This document shows positions 52,408 through 60,396 of a stretch of 64,000 nucleotides of DNA, in pieces; position 1 is the stretch's first letter, and every line of letters begins with the position of its first letter. The DNA is from Leptolyngbya sp. SIO1E4 (GTDB lineage: Bacteria; Cyanobacteriota; Cyanobacteriia; Phormidesmidales; Phormidesmidaceae). The stretch covers positions 99,549 to 163,548 of the forward strand of contig JAAHFU020000006.1 in assembly GCA_010672825.2 (NCBI GenBank). The letters are read 5' to 3'. The notes beneath the pieces are model-generated. The model was not told the origin of the DNA, did not search any database, and saw only the letters and a list, made by a program, of their open reading frames with translations. Position numbers and translations under genes: made by a program.

Positions 52408-53130
52408 ATGTTTGCTCAATTTAATGAAAAAGCAGTCAGTGTTATCCTGATTGCTCAAGAAGAATCTCGTCGTTTAGGACATAACTTTGTCGGAACCGAG
52501 CAAATTCTTTTGGGTTTAATTCGAGAAGGTACGGGAATTGCTGCCCCTGTACTTGCTGAGTTGGGGATTCGTCTGGAAGACGCGCGATCGCAGATAGAAA
52601 ATTTAATCGGTCGCGGCTCGGGAAATATCGCCGTTGAAATCCCCTTCACTGCCAGAGCACGAGCTGTTTTGGAAATGGCAAAAGAGATTTCCTCTGAAAT
52701 GAACCATAGTTACATTGGTACGGAGCATCTCTTACTCAGCATCGTACAGGAAGGAGAGAAAGTTGTTGCCTCTATAGATCGAGAGCCAAGCCAAAGTCTG
52801 GCGTTTCAGACACTTCAAAATTTAGGAGTGAATCCGCTTAGCATTTGCGATCGCGTAACGCAGCGTCAGGAATTAGGACAAGAACTCACCGAAGAGCGAT
52901 TTTCCCTTCAACCCTCTAAAGACCGACTGAGAAGCCTTTTACCACCGATGAGCGACCAGGCACTAAAAGTTTGGTACGCGATGGGTAGTCAAATGAGCTG
53001 GGATGAGACAGATACAGCGATTAGTCGATTTTGGATTAGATGGCTGACTAAATTTTCTGAATCGGAGATACAAACAGCTTTAGAGGAGCTAATTAGACTA
53101 GGCGTTGTTACACGAGTTGAAGCTGCTTGA
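52408..53130 (+). CDS. Stand-alone Clp-N domain protein, 240 aa
   Basis: Two Clp-N repeats as in ClpC/Clp[21 protein letters not shown] with [20 protein letters not shown], then [20 protein letters not shown] with [18 protein letters not shown]. No AAA+ module follows. The last 80 residues form a helical, winged-helix-like end ([40 protein letters not shown]). GGAG lies 9 bases before the ATG at 52408. Clp-N proteins of this kind may act as adaptors or decoys for ClpC substrates. Between nrdA and nrdB it could link reductase levels to proteolysis, an inference from position. Confidence 0.8.
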   Translation: MFAQFNEKAVSVILIAQEESRRLGHNFVGTEQILLGLIREGTGIAAPVLAELGIRLEDARSQIENLIGRGSGNIAVEIPFTARARAVLEMAKEISSEMNHSYIGTEHLLLSIVQEGEKVVASIDREPSQSLAFQTLQNLGVNPLSICDRVTQRQELGQELTEERFSLQPSKDRLRSLLPPMSDQALKVWYAMGSQMSWDETDTAISRFWIRWLTKFSESEIQTALEELIRLGVVTRVEAA

Positions 53131-53254
53131 TGACTACCCAAATCAGGGCGATCGCTCGTATGTTCAGGACGCGATCGCTCCGCTCATCACTCTTACCAGA
53201 GAATTGAAGCTGACAGACTTTTTGAACCCTTCAATTATTTCAAGGACACCCCCT

Positions 53255-54325
53255 ATGGTTGCTGCTTTTTCCCATGCTGCTGCTTCCCCCATGCCCACTA
53301 ACCCCGTGTTCAACCCCGATGGCAATGACGCCACGGGCGATCGCACCATCTGGTTTGGGGAAACCACCAACTTGATGCAGCTCAACGATGTGCGCTACGG
53401 CTGGGCCGTCGGCCTCTATCGTCAGATGCGCGAAAACTTCTGGGTTCCCGAAAAAATCGACATCACCCAGGATGTCACCGACTACGCCAATCTCACCGCT
53501 GCCGAGCGCCGCGCTTTCGACGGCATTCTCAGCTACCTCACCTTTTTGGATTCGGTGCAAACCTGCAATGTGCCCCACATCAAAAACTGTGTCACCGCAC
53601 CAGAAGTCTCCCTGTGCCTGGCGGAGCAAATCTCCCAGGAGGCCATGCACAACCAGTCTTACCAGTACATTATCGAAACGGTGATTCCCAGCGATCGCCG
53701 CACGGCTGTTTACGAGTTCTGGCGCAACGATGGGGTACTGAAGCAGCGCTGCGAGTTCATCGCCGGGCTCTACCAGCAATACGTCGATCGCCCCACCGCC
53801 GAGAACTACTTCATTTCGCTCCTGGCCGACTACCTGCTGGAAAGCCTGTACTTCTACAACGGGTTCATCTTTTTCTATAACCTGGCTTCTCGCATGTTGA
53901 TGGCGGGCAGTGCCGACATTTTCCGCATGATTAACCGGGATGAGCTGTCCCACGTGCGCCTGTACCAAAAGCTGCTGCCCGAGGCGATGGCGATATTCCC
54001 CCACAGCCGCGACCAGATTTACGCCATGTTTGCCCAGGCCGTAGACCACGAATGCACCTGGGCCAATCACATCATCGGCAATGGCATTCTGGGCATTACC
54101 CCCGCCAGCACCGAGCAATACACCAAATACCTGGCCAACCAGCGGCTGCGGGCGATCGGGCTAGACCCCATCTACACCGAGTCGAAATATCGCAAGAGTC
54201 CCTACAGCCACCTGGAGCGGTTCTCGGACACCAAGAAGGATGCCAACACGAAGGCCAATTTCTTTGAAGCCAGCGTCACCAGCTATGTCATGTCCTCCAG
54301 CCTGGAGGGATGGGATGATTTTTAA
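53255..54325 (+). CDS. nrdB: Class I ribonucleotide reductase, small subunit NrdB
   Basis: NrdB holds the metal-tyrosyl radical used by NrdA. Start set at ATG 53255, with AAGGA eight bases upstream (earlier codons in the frame do not look like NrdB). Metal and radical sites can be followed: D in LTFLDSVQTC, E-x-x-H and the radical Tyr in ISQEAMHNQSYQYI, E in YLLESLYFYNGF, and E-x-x-H in NRDELSHVRLYQKL. The C-terminal tail SLEGWDDF is the expected NrdA-docking end. The tyrosine is present, so a class Ia/Ib-type Tyr radical is expected. Confidence 0.95.
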   Translation: MVAAFSHAAASPMPTNPVFNPDGNDATGDRTIWFGETTNLMQLNDVRYGWAVGLYRQMRENFWVPEKIDITQDVTDYANLTAAERRAFDGILSYLTFLDSVQTCNVPHIKNCVTAPEVSLCLAEQISQEAMHNQSYQYIIETVIPSDRRTAVYEFWRNDGVLKQRCEFIAGLYQQYVDRPTAENYFISLLADYLLESLYFYNGFIFFYNLASRMLMAGSADIFRMINRDELSHVRLYQKLLPEAMAIFPHSRDQIYAMFAQAVDHECTWANHIIGNGILGITPASTEQYTKYLANQRLRAIGLDPIYTESKYRKSPYSHLERFSDTKKDANTKANFFEASVTSYVMSSSLEGWDDF

Positions 54326-54843
54326 GGGTGCTTGAATGTAGCGCTTGCTCCCGCAATGTCTGAGGTTGGGGGTTTTTGCACAACCCCTCAAAAAGGTATT
54401 GTTCGCGATGAGATAGCTGAGACTCATGGAGGAGTAGTTGCATCGCCTTGCAGCTATTCACCCTACTGGCAGGGGTCACAATCCCAGACAGAGAGAGCGA
54501 TCGCACCTGTTCCCCTCTCTGATCGACACCCAATGAGATTTCAGGGATTTCAAGCAACTGGCACATACCTTCGAGAACCTTCAGCCGTCCATCTTTAGGC
54601 CAGTCATTTTCGCCAACTGCCACAAAGGGCGAAATAAGACAAGACAAGTCTTAAAGTGAGACCAATACCTCACAAAGTGAACAGACAATATAAATGGTTG
54701 TGAAATTGTGCAGAGGATATCTTCAGACAAATCAATATTTTTAAATTCTGACAACAGCAGAAGTATACTGAATCAAGGTGATTGAAACCCCTCAAATGTG
54801 CATCTAGACTGAAAATTTAATCAATGCCGAAGATGCTTTATTG
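54326..54843. other. Intergenic region after nrdB; one doubtful minus-strand ORF
   Basis: A minus-strand frame at 54288-54647 reads like protein in its first 60 codons (VAVGENDWPKDGRLKVLEGM, CQLLEIPEISLGVDQRGEQV) but has no ribosome binding site and overlaps the 3' end of nrdB. It may be a remnant. The last 150 bases are A/T-rich and should hold the promoter of the receiver gene at 54844. Confidence 0.35.
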
Positions 54844-55209
54844 ATGTACAAAATTTTAATTGCTGAGGATGAACCCAGAGTTATCGCGTTTGTTGAGAAA
54901 GGGCTTCGCAAACAGGGCTTTTCAACCACAGTGGCCTCAAATGGAGCGCAAGCGTTGCAAGCTGTCCAGCTAGAGTCTTACGATGTCATTTTGCTTGATT
55001 TGGGGCTACCTGTGCAAGATGGATGGACCGTATTGAAGACATTGCGGGAGCAAGCCAATGAGTGCCCCGTAATTGTGGTCACCGCTCTGGCGGAGGCTTC
55101 CCGGCAAGACGTTCTAGCCGCAGGAGCCCAGGATTTGGTATCGAAGCCTTTTCAGTTTCAGCAATTGTTGGCGGCTGTGCAAACGCAACTCAAGCAGGTC
55201 CGTCGCTGA
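54844..55209 (+). CDS. Single-domain response regulator (receiver only), 121 aa
   Basis: A receiver with the expected residues: acidic pair in ILIAEDEPRVIAF, phospho-acceptor D in VILLDLGLPVQDGW, T in VVTALAEASRQ and K in LVSKPFQFQQLL. No output domain follows. A TTG lies directly before the ATG; the ATG is used. Single-domain receivers act by binding partner proteins or in phosphorelays. No kinase is adjacent. Confidence 0.9.
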   Translation: MYKILIAEDEPRVIAFVEKGLRKQGFSTTVASNGAQALQAVQLESYDVILLDLGLPVQDGWTVLKTLREQANECPVIVVTALAEASRQDVLAAGAQDLVSKPFQFQQLLAAVQTQLKQVRR

Positions 55210-55308
55210 CAGCTTAAGTGTCTGTGATGTTGGGAGGGTGTTCCGTGGAGGACTGGATAATGATCTACATCATCTCTAGCCAGTAACGCCTCGACTTGGC
55301 TAAGGCGT

Positions 55309-55512
55309 CTACTCCTCCAACTGTCTCGAACTCCAGTGACCATTGAAGCAGGGTGCCATCTTCATCCAAATCGGGCACCATGTATGCTTGACCACCTCCG
55401 GGTCTTCAGAGAGCGTTCTGTACGTCTCCAGAGCAGAAGCCATTGAATCAACTGGAAATATAAACGCTACAGCATGATTTTGATCGGGATTTATCGGCGG
55501 CAAATCGTACAT
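55309..55512 (-). CDS. Small hypothetical protein, 67 aa, coupled to the telomere-resolvase-like gene
   Basis: The ATG at 55512 overlaps the TAA of the gene before it (TAATG), a good sign of coupling. The peptide (MYDLPPINPDQNHAVAFIFP, SALETYRTLSEDPEVVKHTW) looks like a small alpha/beta protein. Unrecognised. Confidence 0.5.
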   Translation of the reverse strand: MYDLPPINPDQNHAVAFIFPVDSMASALETYRTLSEDPEVVKHTWCPIWMKMAPCFNGHWSSRQLEE

Positions 55513-56714
55513 TACCCAAAATACCCCTCAGGCCACTCATACGCCCCATAAGCGGCTTCATCCCACTTGACAACCGCTAAGTCTTTTCCGACATTCTGAC
55601 GATAGCCGTGACCTTGTGCATCCGTGTAGGCTTCAATCTCTTCTGAGTGCTCATCGGCCCACTCATTGACCGTTTGAGCTTTGACCTTGGTGATTTTCCG
55701 CAAGCTCCCTTTGTTGATAGCAATCTGCTCCTCAAAGGGCCGACCGGCGTTGTACGACTGAATGGCTTCGACGGAGCGGCGTAACTTCTCTTCAGCCGCC
55801 CCACGCTTCTTACTGCCAATCAGGTCGGCATTCGGCATTGAGCGAGGATCATCGGCGGGCGAGGTCTGCTTCTGGGAATTGGGGTAGACATGAATCAGCT
55901 CAAGGTGTGTTTGTGTCTTGAGTGCCTCGATACGCTCCTCAGCCGCCTGTAGGCGACGCTGTAGCCGCTCGATTTCAGCTTGGCGTTCTTGAGACTGCTT
56001 AGCCATTGCGATCGCGCGGATAATACAGTCCTTGGTGGTCGCCTCACCCTCAAACAGCTCGTGCAACTGCTCCACAATTTGCCTGTCGAGTATGGGGCGT
56101 GTGGTGGTTCGACTCTTGGGTTGGGTCTTCAGAGGTTCATCCGACCGCATCCCCTTGGCCGTAATTTCGTTGCCGATGCCATCGACGCAGTAATAGTCGT
56201 CATAGTTGGCCACCGTCCCCTTGCTGTCGTGAACCAACTGCAACTCGACAAAGCGCTGAAGCTTTTGACCTTTGGAACCGTAGAGATGGTAAGCAATGTT
56301 GGTGCCAGCCGCTCTTAGGTTATGGGCACTTAGGGAGTCTTCGGTGAAGGGGGGTGCGATGATTTCACCATAAACGCGATTGACCGCTCGATTGATCGTG
56401 CTGTTCTTACGACTGTCAATTTCAGCCGGACGTAACCCTTGCAGCTCTAGAACATCCGGGTCACGACGAACCCGGTTAAACGCATCAATGAACAGAGTGG
56501 TCTCGATCAGGCACCAAATTTCAGCCGTCACCTTTTTACCCCGCTTCTTAAGTGAGGTCGTGATTGACAGACGGTACTTAGAGACTGCTTTGAAGTCAGC
56601 GAGTAAGATCACGTCGCTAGGGCGGGTCTGTGACGCCATTAGCAATCCGGCGACAACCTCACGCCAATCCTCAGACTGGAGAGCTTTCTTCGTCGCTTCT
56701 AAGGCGGCGTTCAT
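55512..56714 (-). CDS. Telomere-resolvase/protelomerase-like catalytic part, about 400 aa
   Basis: The core resembles the Telomere_res/tyrosine-recombinase fold: Arg in VVAGLLMASQTRPSDVIL (box I-like), Lys in SITTSLKKRGKKV, His and Arg in SAHNLRAAGTNIAYHLYG (box II-like) and a Tyr cluster ANYDDYYCVDGIG as candidate nucleophile. A coiled coil (RQAEIERLQRRLQAAEERIE) and a DNA-binding-like C-terminus follow. Telomere resolvases cut palindromes and seal hairpin ends of linear replicons; cyanobacterial plasmids carry relatives of unproven activity. The start is ATG 56714, one base after the stop of the preceding gene; the frame is open to 56780, so a frameshift between the two parts is an alternative. 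Confidence 0.6.
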   Translation of the reverse strand: MNAALEATKKALQSEDWREVVAGLLMASQTRPSDVILLADFKAVSKYRLSITTSLKKRGKKVTAEIWCLIETTLFIDAFNRVRRDPDVLELQGLRPAEIDSRKNSTINRAVNRVYGEIIAPPFTEDSLSAHNLRAAGTNIAYHLYGSKGQKLQRFVELQLVHDSKGTVANYDDYYCVDGIGNEITAKGMRSDEPLKTQPKSRTTTRPILDRQIVEQLHELFEGEATTKDCIIRAIAMAKQSQERQAEIERLQRRLQAAEERIEALKTQTHLELIHVYPNSQKQTSPADDPRSMPNADLIGSKKRGAAEEKLRRSVEAIQSYNAGRPFEEQIAINKGSLRKITKVKAQTVNEWADEHSEEIEAYTDAQGHGYRQNVGKDLAVVKWDEAAYGAYEWPEGYFG

Positions 56715-56715
56715 G

Positions 56716-57135
56716 TCAAACGCCGTCGAGTTCTTGATCGGCATCCGTCTTGGCTCGGTTCTGCTGCTGACGCGCTTCATAGTCGGCGCGGGGGGCCATC
56801 ATGAGATCCAGCGCTAGATGCTGAGTAATCCATCCTTTCGTGGTCTGACGCTCCACCGTCAGCCCTTCAGGGATATCTCTATCCGCAAAGCAAGCCTGGA
56901 TTGCCTTCCGGTAGGCGCTCATGTAAGTCGTGCGGGCGCTGGCTCCTTCATAGCGTTCCAGGAACCAGGCCAGCTCATCGTGACAAATTTGCTTCACGGT
57001 CTCGGGTTGAGTCGCTTGCACCAGCTTTGCTAGAAACAGAGCAATGTGATGCTGCACATCTGAGTTGGAGCGGCTGAGTTTGGCGTATGGCTTAAAATCT
57101 TCAGCTCGCTGGGCTTTGACTGTGGTGGTAGTCAT
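56716..57135 (-). CDS. N-terminal part of the telomere-resolvase-like protein, 139 aa
   Basis: Starting at ATG 57135 (MTTTTVKAQRAEDFKPYAK), the protein has helices and the stretch SARTTYMSAYRKAIQ, which fits the N-terminal, DNA-gripping part of telomere resolvases. The stop TGA (56718-56716) is separated from the ATG of the catalytic part by a single base. A sigma-70-type promoter and repeated palindromes lie just upstream. Either the enzyme is encoded as two polypeptides split at the domain boundary, or a single-base indel has divided one gene. Confidence 0.55.
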   Translation of the reverse strand: MTTTTVKAQRAEDFKPYAKLSRSNSDVQHHIALFLAKLVQATQPETVKQICHDELAWFLERYEGASARTTYMSAYRKAIQACFADRDIPEGLTVERQTTKGWITQHLALDLMMAPRADYEARQQQNRAKTDADQELDGV

Positions 57136-57168
57136 CGGCTCATGTTCCGTTTGTGCTTCCTGACCACT

Positions 57169-57197
57169 ATCATAAAAAACATGTTCTTTATTTTCAA
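57169..57197 (-). promoter_or_regulatory. Sigma-70-type promoter for the telomere-resolvase-like genes
   Basis: On the minus strand TTGAAA (57197-57192) and TATGAT (57174-57169) are separated by 17 bases, close to the consensus. The predicted start of transcription is near 57162, about 27 bases before the ATG at 57135. One ACATGTTC palindrome lies between the two boxes. Confidence 0.65.
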
Positions 57198-57250
57198 TTT
57201 CTAGAACATGTTTCTTTTTTCGATTTGCAATCACTTTGCTGAACATGTTC
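57177..57250. repeat. Three iterated ACATGT-centred palindromes
   Basis: Three copies: AACATGTTC at 57178-57186, AGAACATGTTTCT around 57203-57215, and GAACATGTTC at 57241-57250, with centres 27 and 37 bases apart. The first lies between the promoter boxes, the third at the parA stop. They look like operator or partition sites for the local DNA-binding proteins. Confidence 0.7.
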
Positions 57251-57851
57251 TCAGGCATCACCCAGGATCTCCTTACCAAGTGCGACATATTCCTTCCAGG
57301 CGATCCGGGCGTAACTATCGCTAACGCGATACACGGGAACCCCTTCCAAAGCGGCTTTCTGATACGCGACAAAGCGTCTGACACTCTGCTGATACACCGG
57401 ATATCAACACTCTCTAATGCCGTTCTGGCCTGCTCTACAGTTCCCTTCTGACGGCTATCCACCATCGTCAGAACCACGCCGTAGCTCTGCAAGGCACTCA
57501 GGCTATCCACCGCGTTTAAGACCGCCTCGATCGCCATTGAATCCGCCGTACACGGGAGAATCAACAGGTCTGAACCGGCTGAGAACTCCTCAATCTCGGA
57601 CTTGTCTGGATTCCCTTCCGTATCAATAATGATATGCTCCTTGCCCTGAGACGCCTTCGGCGCAGCCATCAGGCTACAGACCTGAAAAGGCAACTCACCC
57701 CGCTTACTCCAGTTGAGGGCAAATTGGTTCGGGTCGCCATCCACTAACAGTACATGTTCCGACTGTTGAACTTCACTGAAAAACGCGGCTAGATGCAGCG
57801 CTGTCGTGGACTTCCCGATCCCCCCTTAAAGCCAGCTACGGTGATAATCAC
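57251..57851 (-). pseudogene. parA: ParA-type partition ATPase broken by two one-base deletions
   Basis: The protein reads in three frames. Frame 1 from GTG 57851: ITVAGFKGG. Frame 2: GIGKSTTALHLAAFFSEV, LLVDGDPNQFALNWSKRG, HIIIDTEGNPDKSEIEEF, LLILPCTADSMAIEAVLNAV. Frame 3: VYQQSVRRFVAYQKAALEGV, DSYARIAWKEYVALGKEILG, ending at TGA 57253-57251. The first break is in the G-run of the Walker A box (six Gs, seven needed; 57820-57825). The second is near 57399 (CCGG where CCCGG is needed). With both bases restored a normal ParA of about 200 residues results. Either parA is dead or the two homopolymers are misread. Confidence 0.85.
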
Positions 57852-57887
57852 AATCCACCTAGAAGAAATTGGGAATACCGCTGTTGA

Positions 57888-58436
57888 ATGACCCAGAATC
57901 GCCTCATTCGGTTAGCTAAACCTCCAGACGCGATTGTCACTGTGACGATCCGCACCTTGGTTCAGAACGACGTGGAGCAAATTGATACTCTATGGCAGGG
58001 TATCCTACGCGAGCTTCAGCAGCCAGATAGTGGTTGGGATTGGGCCTACAAGCTGCGTTTGGCTCTCAGAGATCGCCGCTACGAAGCCTATGTCATTGAG
58101 TTCGATGATTTGGTGCAAGGGGTGATCCTGATCGAAACCCAATGGCACCGATCGTGGTTGCCCCAGCGATTTCCCCTGGTTTACATTGAGTACCTGGCCT
58201 CAGCTCCTTGGAACCGTCGTCCAGTGGAAGATCCGCCCTATCTTAAGGGCGTGGGGCGAGCGCTGTTAGTATTGGCACGGCGGCGGAGTGTTGAACTGGA
58301 GTATGTTGGTCGTGTGGGCCTTCACTCCTTGCCGGAAGCCGAAGCCTTTTACCGTCGTTACAACATGCCAGACTATGGCCCTGACCCTGACAAAAAGGGC
58401 TTAGTATACTTCGAGTATGGGGCTTTGCAAGCTTAG
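57888..58436 (+). CDS. GNAT-like acetyltransferase, 182 aa (module copy 2)
   Basis: Close homologue of the gene at 22823-23365: the block GWDWAYKLRLALRDRRYEAY, VYIEYLASAPWNRRPVEDPP, YLKGVGRALLVLARRRSVEL and VGLHSLPEAEAFYRRYNMPD are nearly the same. The main difference is the first 20 residues. It is divergent from parA, with only 36 bases between the two starts, so their promoters must overlap or lie in the genes. Substrate unknown. Confidence 0.75.
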   Translation: MTQNRLIRLAKPPDAIVTVTIRTLVQNDVEQIDTLWQGILRELQQPDSGWDWAYKLRLALRDRRYEAYVIEFDDLVQGVILIETQWHRSWLPQRFPLVYIEYLASAPWNRRPVEDPPYLKGVGRALLVLARRRSVELEYVGRVGLHSLPEAEAFYRRYNMPDYGPDPDKKGLVYFEYGALQA

Positions 58437-58447
58437 GTGACAGGCTC

Positions 58448-58993
58448 ATGGATGATGCAATTCTGGCTCAGCAACTAGCGAAAACAGGTGACCTGATGGA
58501 TCTGTTTAATGATGAGATGTGGTTGCGAGAGGCCTTGGACGATAACGCCGAGTATGATGGCCCCGTAGAGGCTGGATTAGCATTGAAGCCCTACGTCGAG
58601 GCGTTAGCGAAAGTGCCCCCGGAAGCCTTTCGCCGCCAGCGCCGTCAGGTAGAAGTTCTATCGATTTTGCTACCAGAGCTGAGAACTTGGCTCCAATCTT
58701 GGGATTTGGGCCTTAGCTTTGAAGCTGTCCATAGTGAAGCTCGACGACGACTGTATGGGCACATGGAGCGATTTATCGCTGAACAGGCGGCTTGGATCGA
58801 CGCCCTTTTAGCGGAAGCCAAGCAACCGTTGCCAGTGGAAGAAAGGACGGTACGTGCCCAAACGACGGTGATGCTGGCCCAGATGTTCACCCCGGAAGAT
58901 TGGCAGGCGTTCGCAGATACAGCGGCGCAGGAGATAGCGCAGGGGGTTTTGCAGATGGGGCAGCGGGTGACGGTGTCTTCAGTAGCGCTTTAA
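58448..58993 (+). CDS. Conserved hypothetical helical protein, 181 aa (module copy 2)
   Basis: Close homologue of 22267-22812, same length (181), starting MDDAILAQQLAKTGDLMDLF and keeping VEAGLALKPYVEALAKVPPE. It begins 11 bases after the GNAT gene (10 in copy 1). Most differences between copies are in the region after the first 25 residues and at the C-terminus. No known domain recognised; predicted to be all-helical and mostly acidic. Confidence 0.75.
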   Translation: MDDAILAQQLAKTGDLMDLFNDEMWLREALDDNAEYDGPVEAGLALKPYVEALAKVPPEAFRRQRRQVEVLSILLPELRTWLQSWDLGLSFEAVHSEARRRLYGHMERFIAEQAAWIDALLAEAKQPLPVEERTVRAQTTVMLAQMFTPEDWQAFADTAAQEIAQGVLQMGQRVTVSSVAL

Positions 58994-59844
58994 AGAATAG
59001 AAAAAACTCAGTTTCAGTGAGCCCACAATAGCCTGCGGAAGGTAGCTGACATTCGGCTTGATATCCAGAGGACTTTAAAGCGCCACTGTAGCCCTGCGAT
59101 GGCAGTAGTCTGCATGACGGCTGAAAGTAGCACTTAACCGGAAGATAAACTTTAGTATCGTGTCTGGGCATTCGCTGACAACGGGAGTATTCTAATAACT
59201 AAGAGGTGAATAAATATTCCCTCGTTCCGAATAGTTCAGTCCACGTTAGATAGGAGGTCTCTTATCGGTTTAACGTCTGAATCTATCGCATCAAAATTAG
59301 CAGCACTCTGCTCAGTTGTTGATATTCCCTCTACTTATATCTAAGAGAGCTATGTGATCGATACCTAGAGACTCAACAAGCTCAAACAACGGTATCGAAG
59401 CATCTCTAGAGAAAATCACCCCTTTGAGGAAGTCCCTCATATACTAGCCTGAGCGCTGCAAACGGTTTAGTTAGTTTCATTTTTTGAATTGGTCAACCAT
59501 AGAAAACACCCTGGTTCTGCCTTCAGCAACCAGGGTGTTTTCTGCTGTTATTATCAGATATTAATTAATATCTACAGTGGCTTTTTAGTTCAGTAAAAAA
59601 GCATTTCAGTCAACGTTTTTCTGTGGTTATCGCTGGGTTAATAGACCTTGCTTTGTTGCCTATACTCCCATGGCTTCACGGCATTCAGATCCGTCCAAAC
59701 GCCGGTCCTTGCAGCCTTCGCGATTTCCTCACCTCTGGCGATCGCTCCCTGATTCGGGCAACTATCCGAGTACTGCTCATAGTGATAGGCAGGACTGGCG
59801 GGCGCATCTGTGCAGAAACCTTCGGTAATGTCTCGGGGGCATTT
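58994..59844. other. Region of about 850 bases without a recognised gene
   Basis: Frames are short. The stretch 59251-59344 shows a protein-like plus-strand frame (LTSESIASKLAALCSVVDIP) without a clear start. A strong terminator hairpin lies at 59501-59543. The ORF at 59623-59928 (plus) overlaps the next gene antisense and has no ribosome binding site; it is probably not coding. Confidence 0.4.
59501..59543. terminator. Strong bidirectional-looking terminator hairpin
   Basis: Arms agaaaacaccctggtt (59501-59516) and aaccagggtgttttct (59528-59543) pair perfectly around an 11-base loop. The A-run and T-run inside the stem ends allow it to work in both directions. It lies about 500 bases after the GNAT module and 300 bases after the end of the minus-strand gene at 59845. 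Confidence 0.8.
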
Positions 59845-60396
59845 TCATTTAGCTTTAGCCCTAGCGTCATCCTCTTCCTCAGGCTCCGTAACAAAGGAGA
59901 TCGCACCGCTCTGCTCCTTCTGCCTTAAAGATTCCTGCTGCTGCTCCCAGTAGCTTGTTTCAAAGTCACCGACCAGCTCCTGTGACTTCGCCAGCATATG
60001 GGCTTTGCTGCAACGATACCCCTCGCGCAACACCGCCTGCAACCGTTCCGACACTTCCTCAGCAGAACGGCCCGCGATCGCACCTGGCTCCAACACGACC
60101 GCAATCGGCCTCTGATCGCCATCACAAACATAAGTCACAGTCCGATTCTGGTCCCTTGCTTCCATCCGACAAGCCCTTAGCCACTCTTGAAGGTCCGTCG
60201 CTCGACGTTTAATCTCTAACGCTTGCTGAAACGCTTCGGCCAACTCTCTCATCTTGCCCTCGCCAAACCCAAAGGCATCTTTAAAGGCTTTAGCTGCATC
60301 TGCTTTATCCGTATTCGCTTTAGCTTTAGTCTGAGGCGATTTTTTCAACGCCACTATCTTCGGCTTAGGTTTTCCCTGCTCCTTCTTACTCATCAC
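59845..60396 (-). CDS. Plasmid-type hypothetical protein, 183 aa
   Basis: Lys/Ala-rich N-terminus (residues 1-35), then a helical body (KMRELAEAFQQALEIKRRAT, DLQEWLRACRMEARDQNRTV), a short beta hairpin (TYVCDGDQRPIAVVLEPGA) and an acidic end. The style matches accessory proteins of cyanobacterial plasmids, perhaps DNA- or RNA-binding through the basic start. Function not known. Confidence 0.55.
   Translation of the reverse strand: MMSKKEQGKPKPKIVALKKSPQTKAKANTDKADAAKAFKDAFGFGEGKMRELAEAFQQALEIKRRATDLQEWLRACRMEARDQNRTVTYVCDGDQRPIAVVLEPGAIAGRSAEEVSERLQAVLREGYRCSKAHMLAKSQELVGDFETSYWEQQQESLRQKEQSGAISFVTEPEEEDDARAKAK

Noticed and set aside
53240..54118. 292-codon ORF antisense to nrdB
   Set aside because: Shadow of nrdB, whose metal and radical residues are all in place on the plus strand.
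54288..54647. 119-codon minus-strand ORF after nrdB
   Set aside because: Partly protein-like but overlaps nrdB and lacks a ribosome binding site; noted only as a possible remnant.
55512..57250. Claim that the replicon is linear with hairpin telomeres
   Set aside because: Only the enzyme-like genes are seen. No long perfect palindrome of telomere type was found in the window, so linearity cannot be claimed.
56716..57744. Single 342-aa ParA fusion protein
   Set aside because: The open frame joins the middle of ParA to the resolvase N-terminus only because of a frameshift; the true ParA end (GKEILGDA then TGA at 57253-57251) is in another frame.
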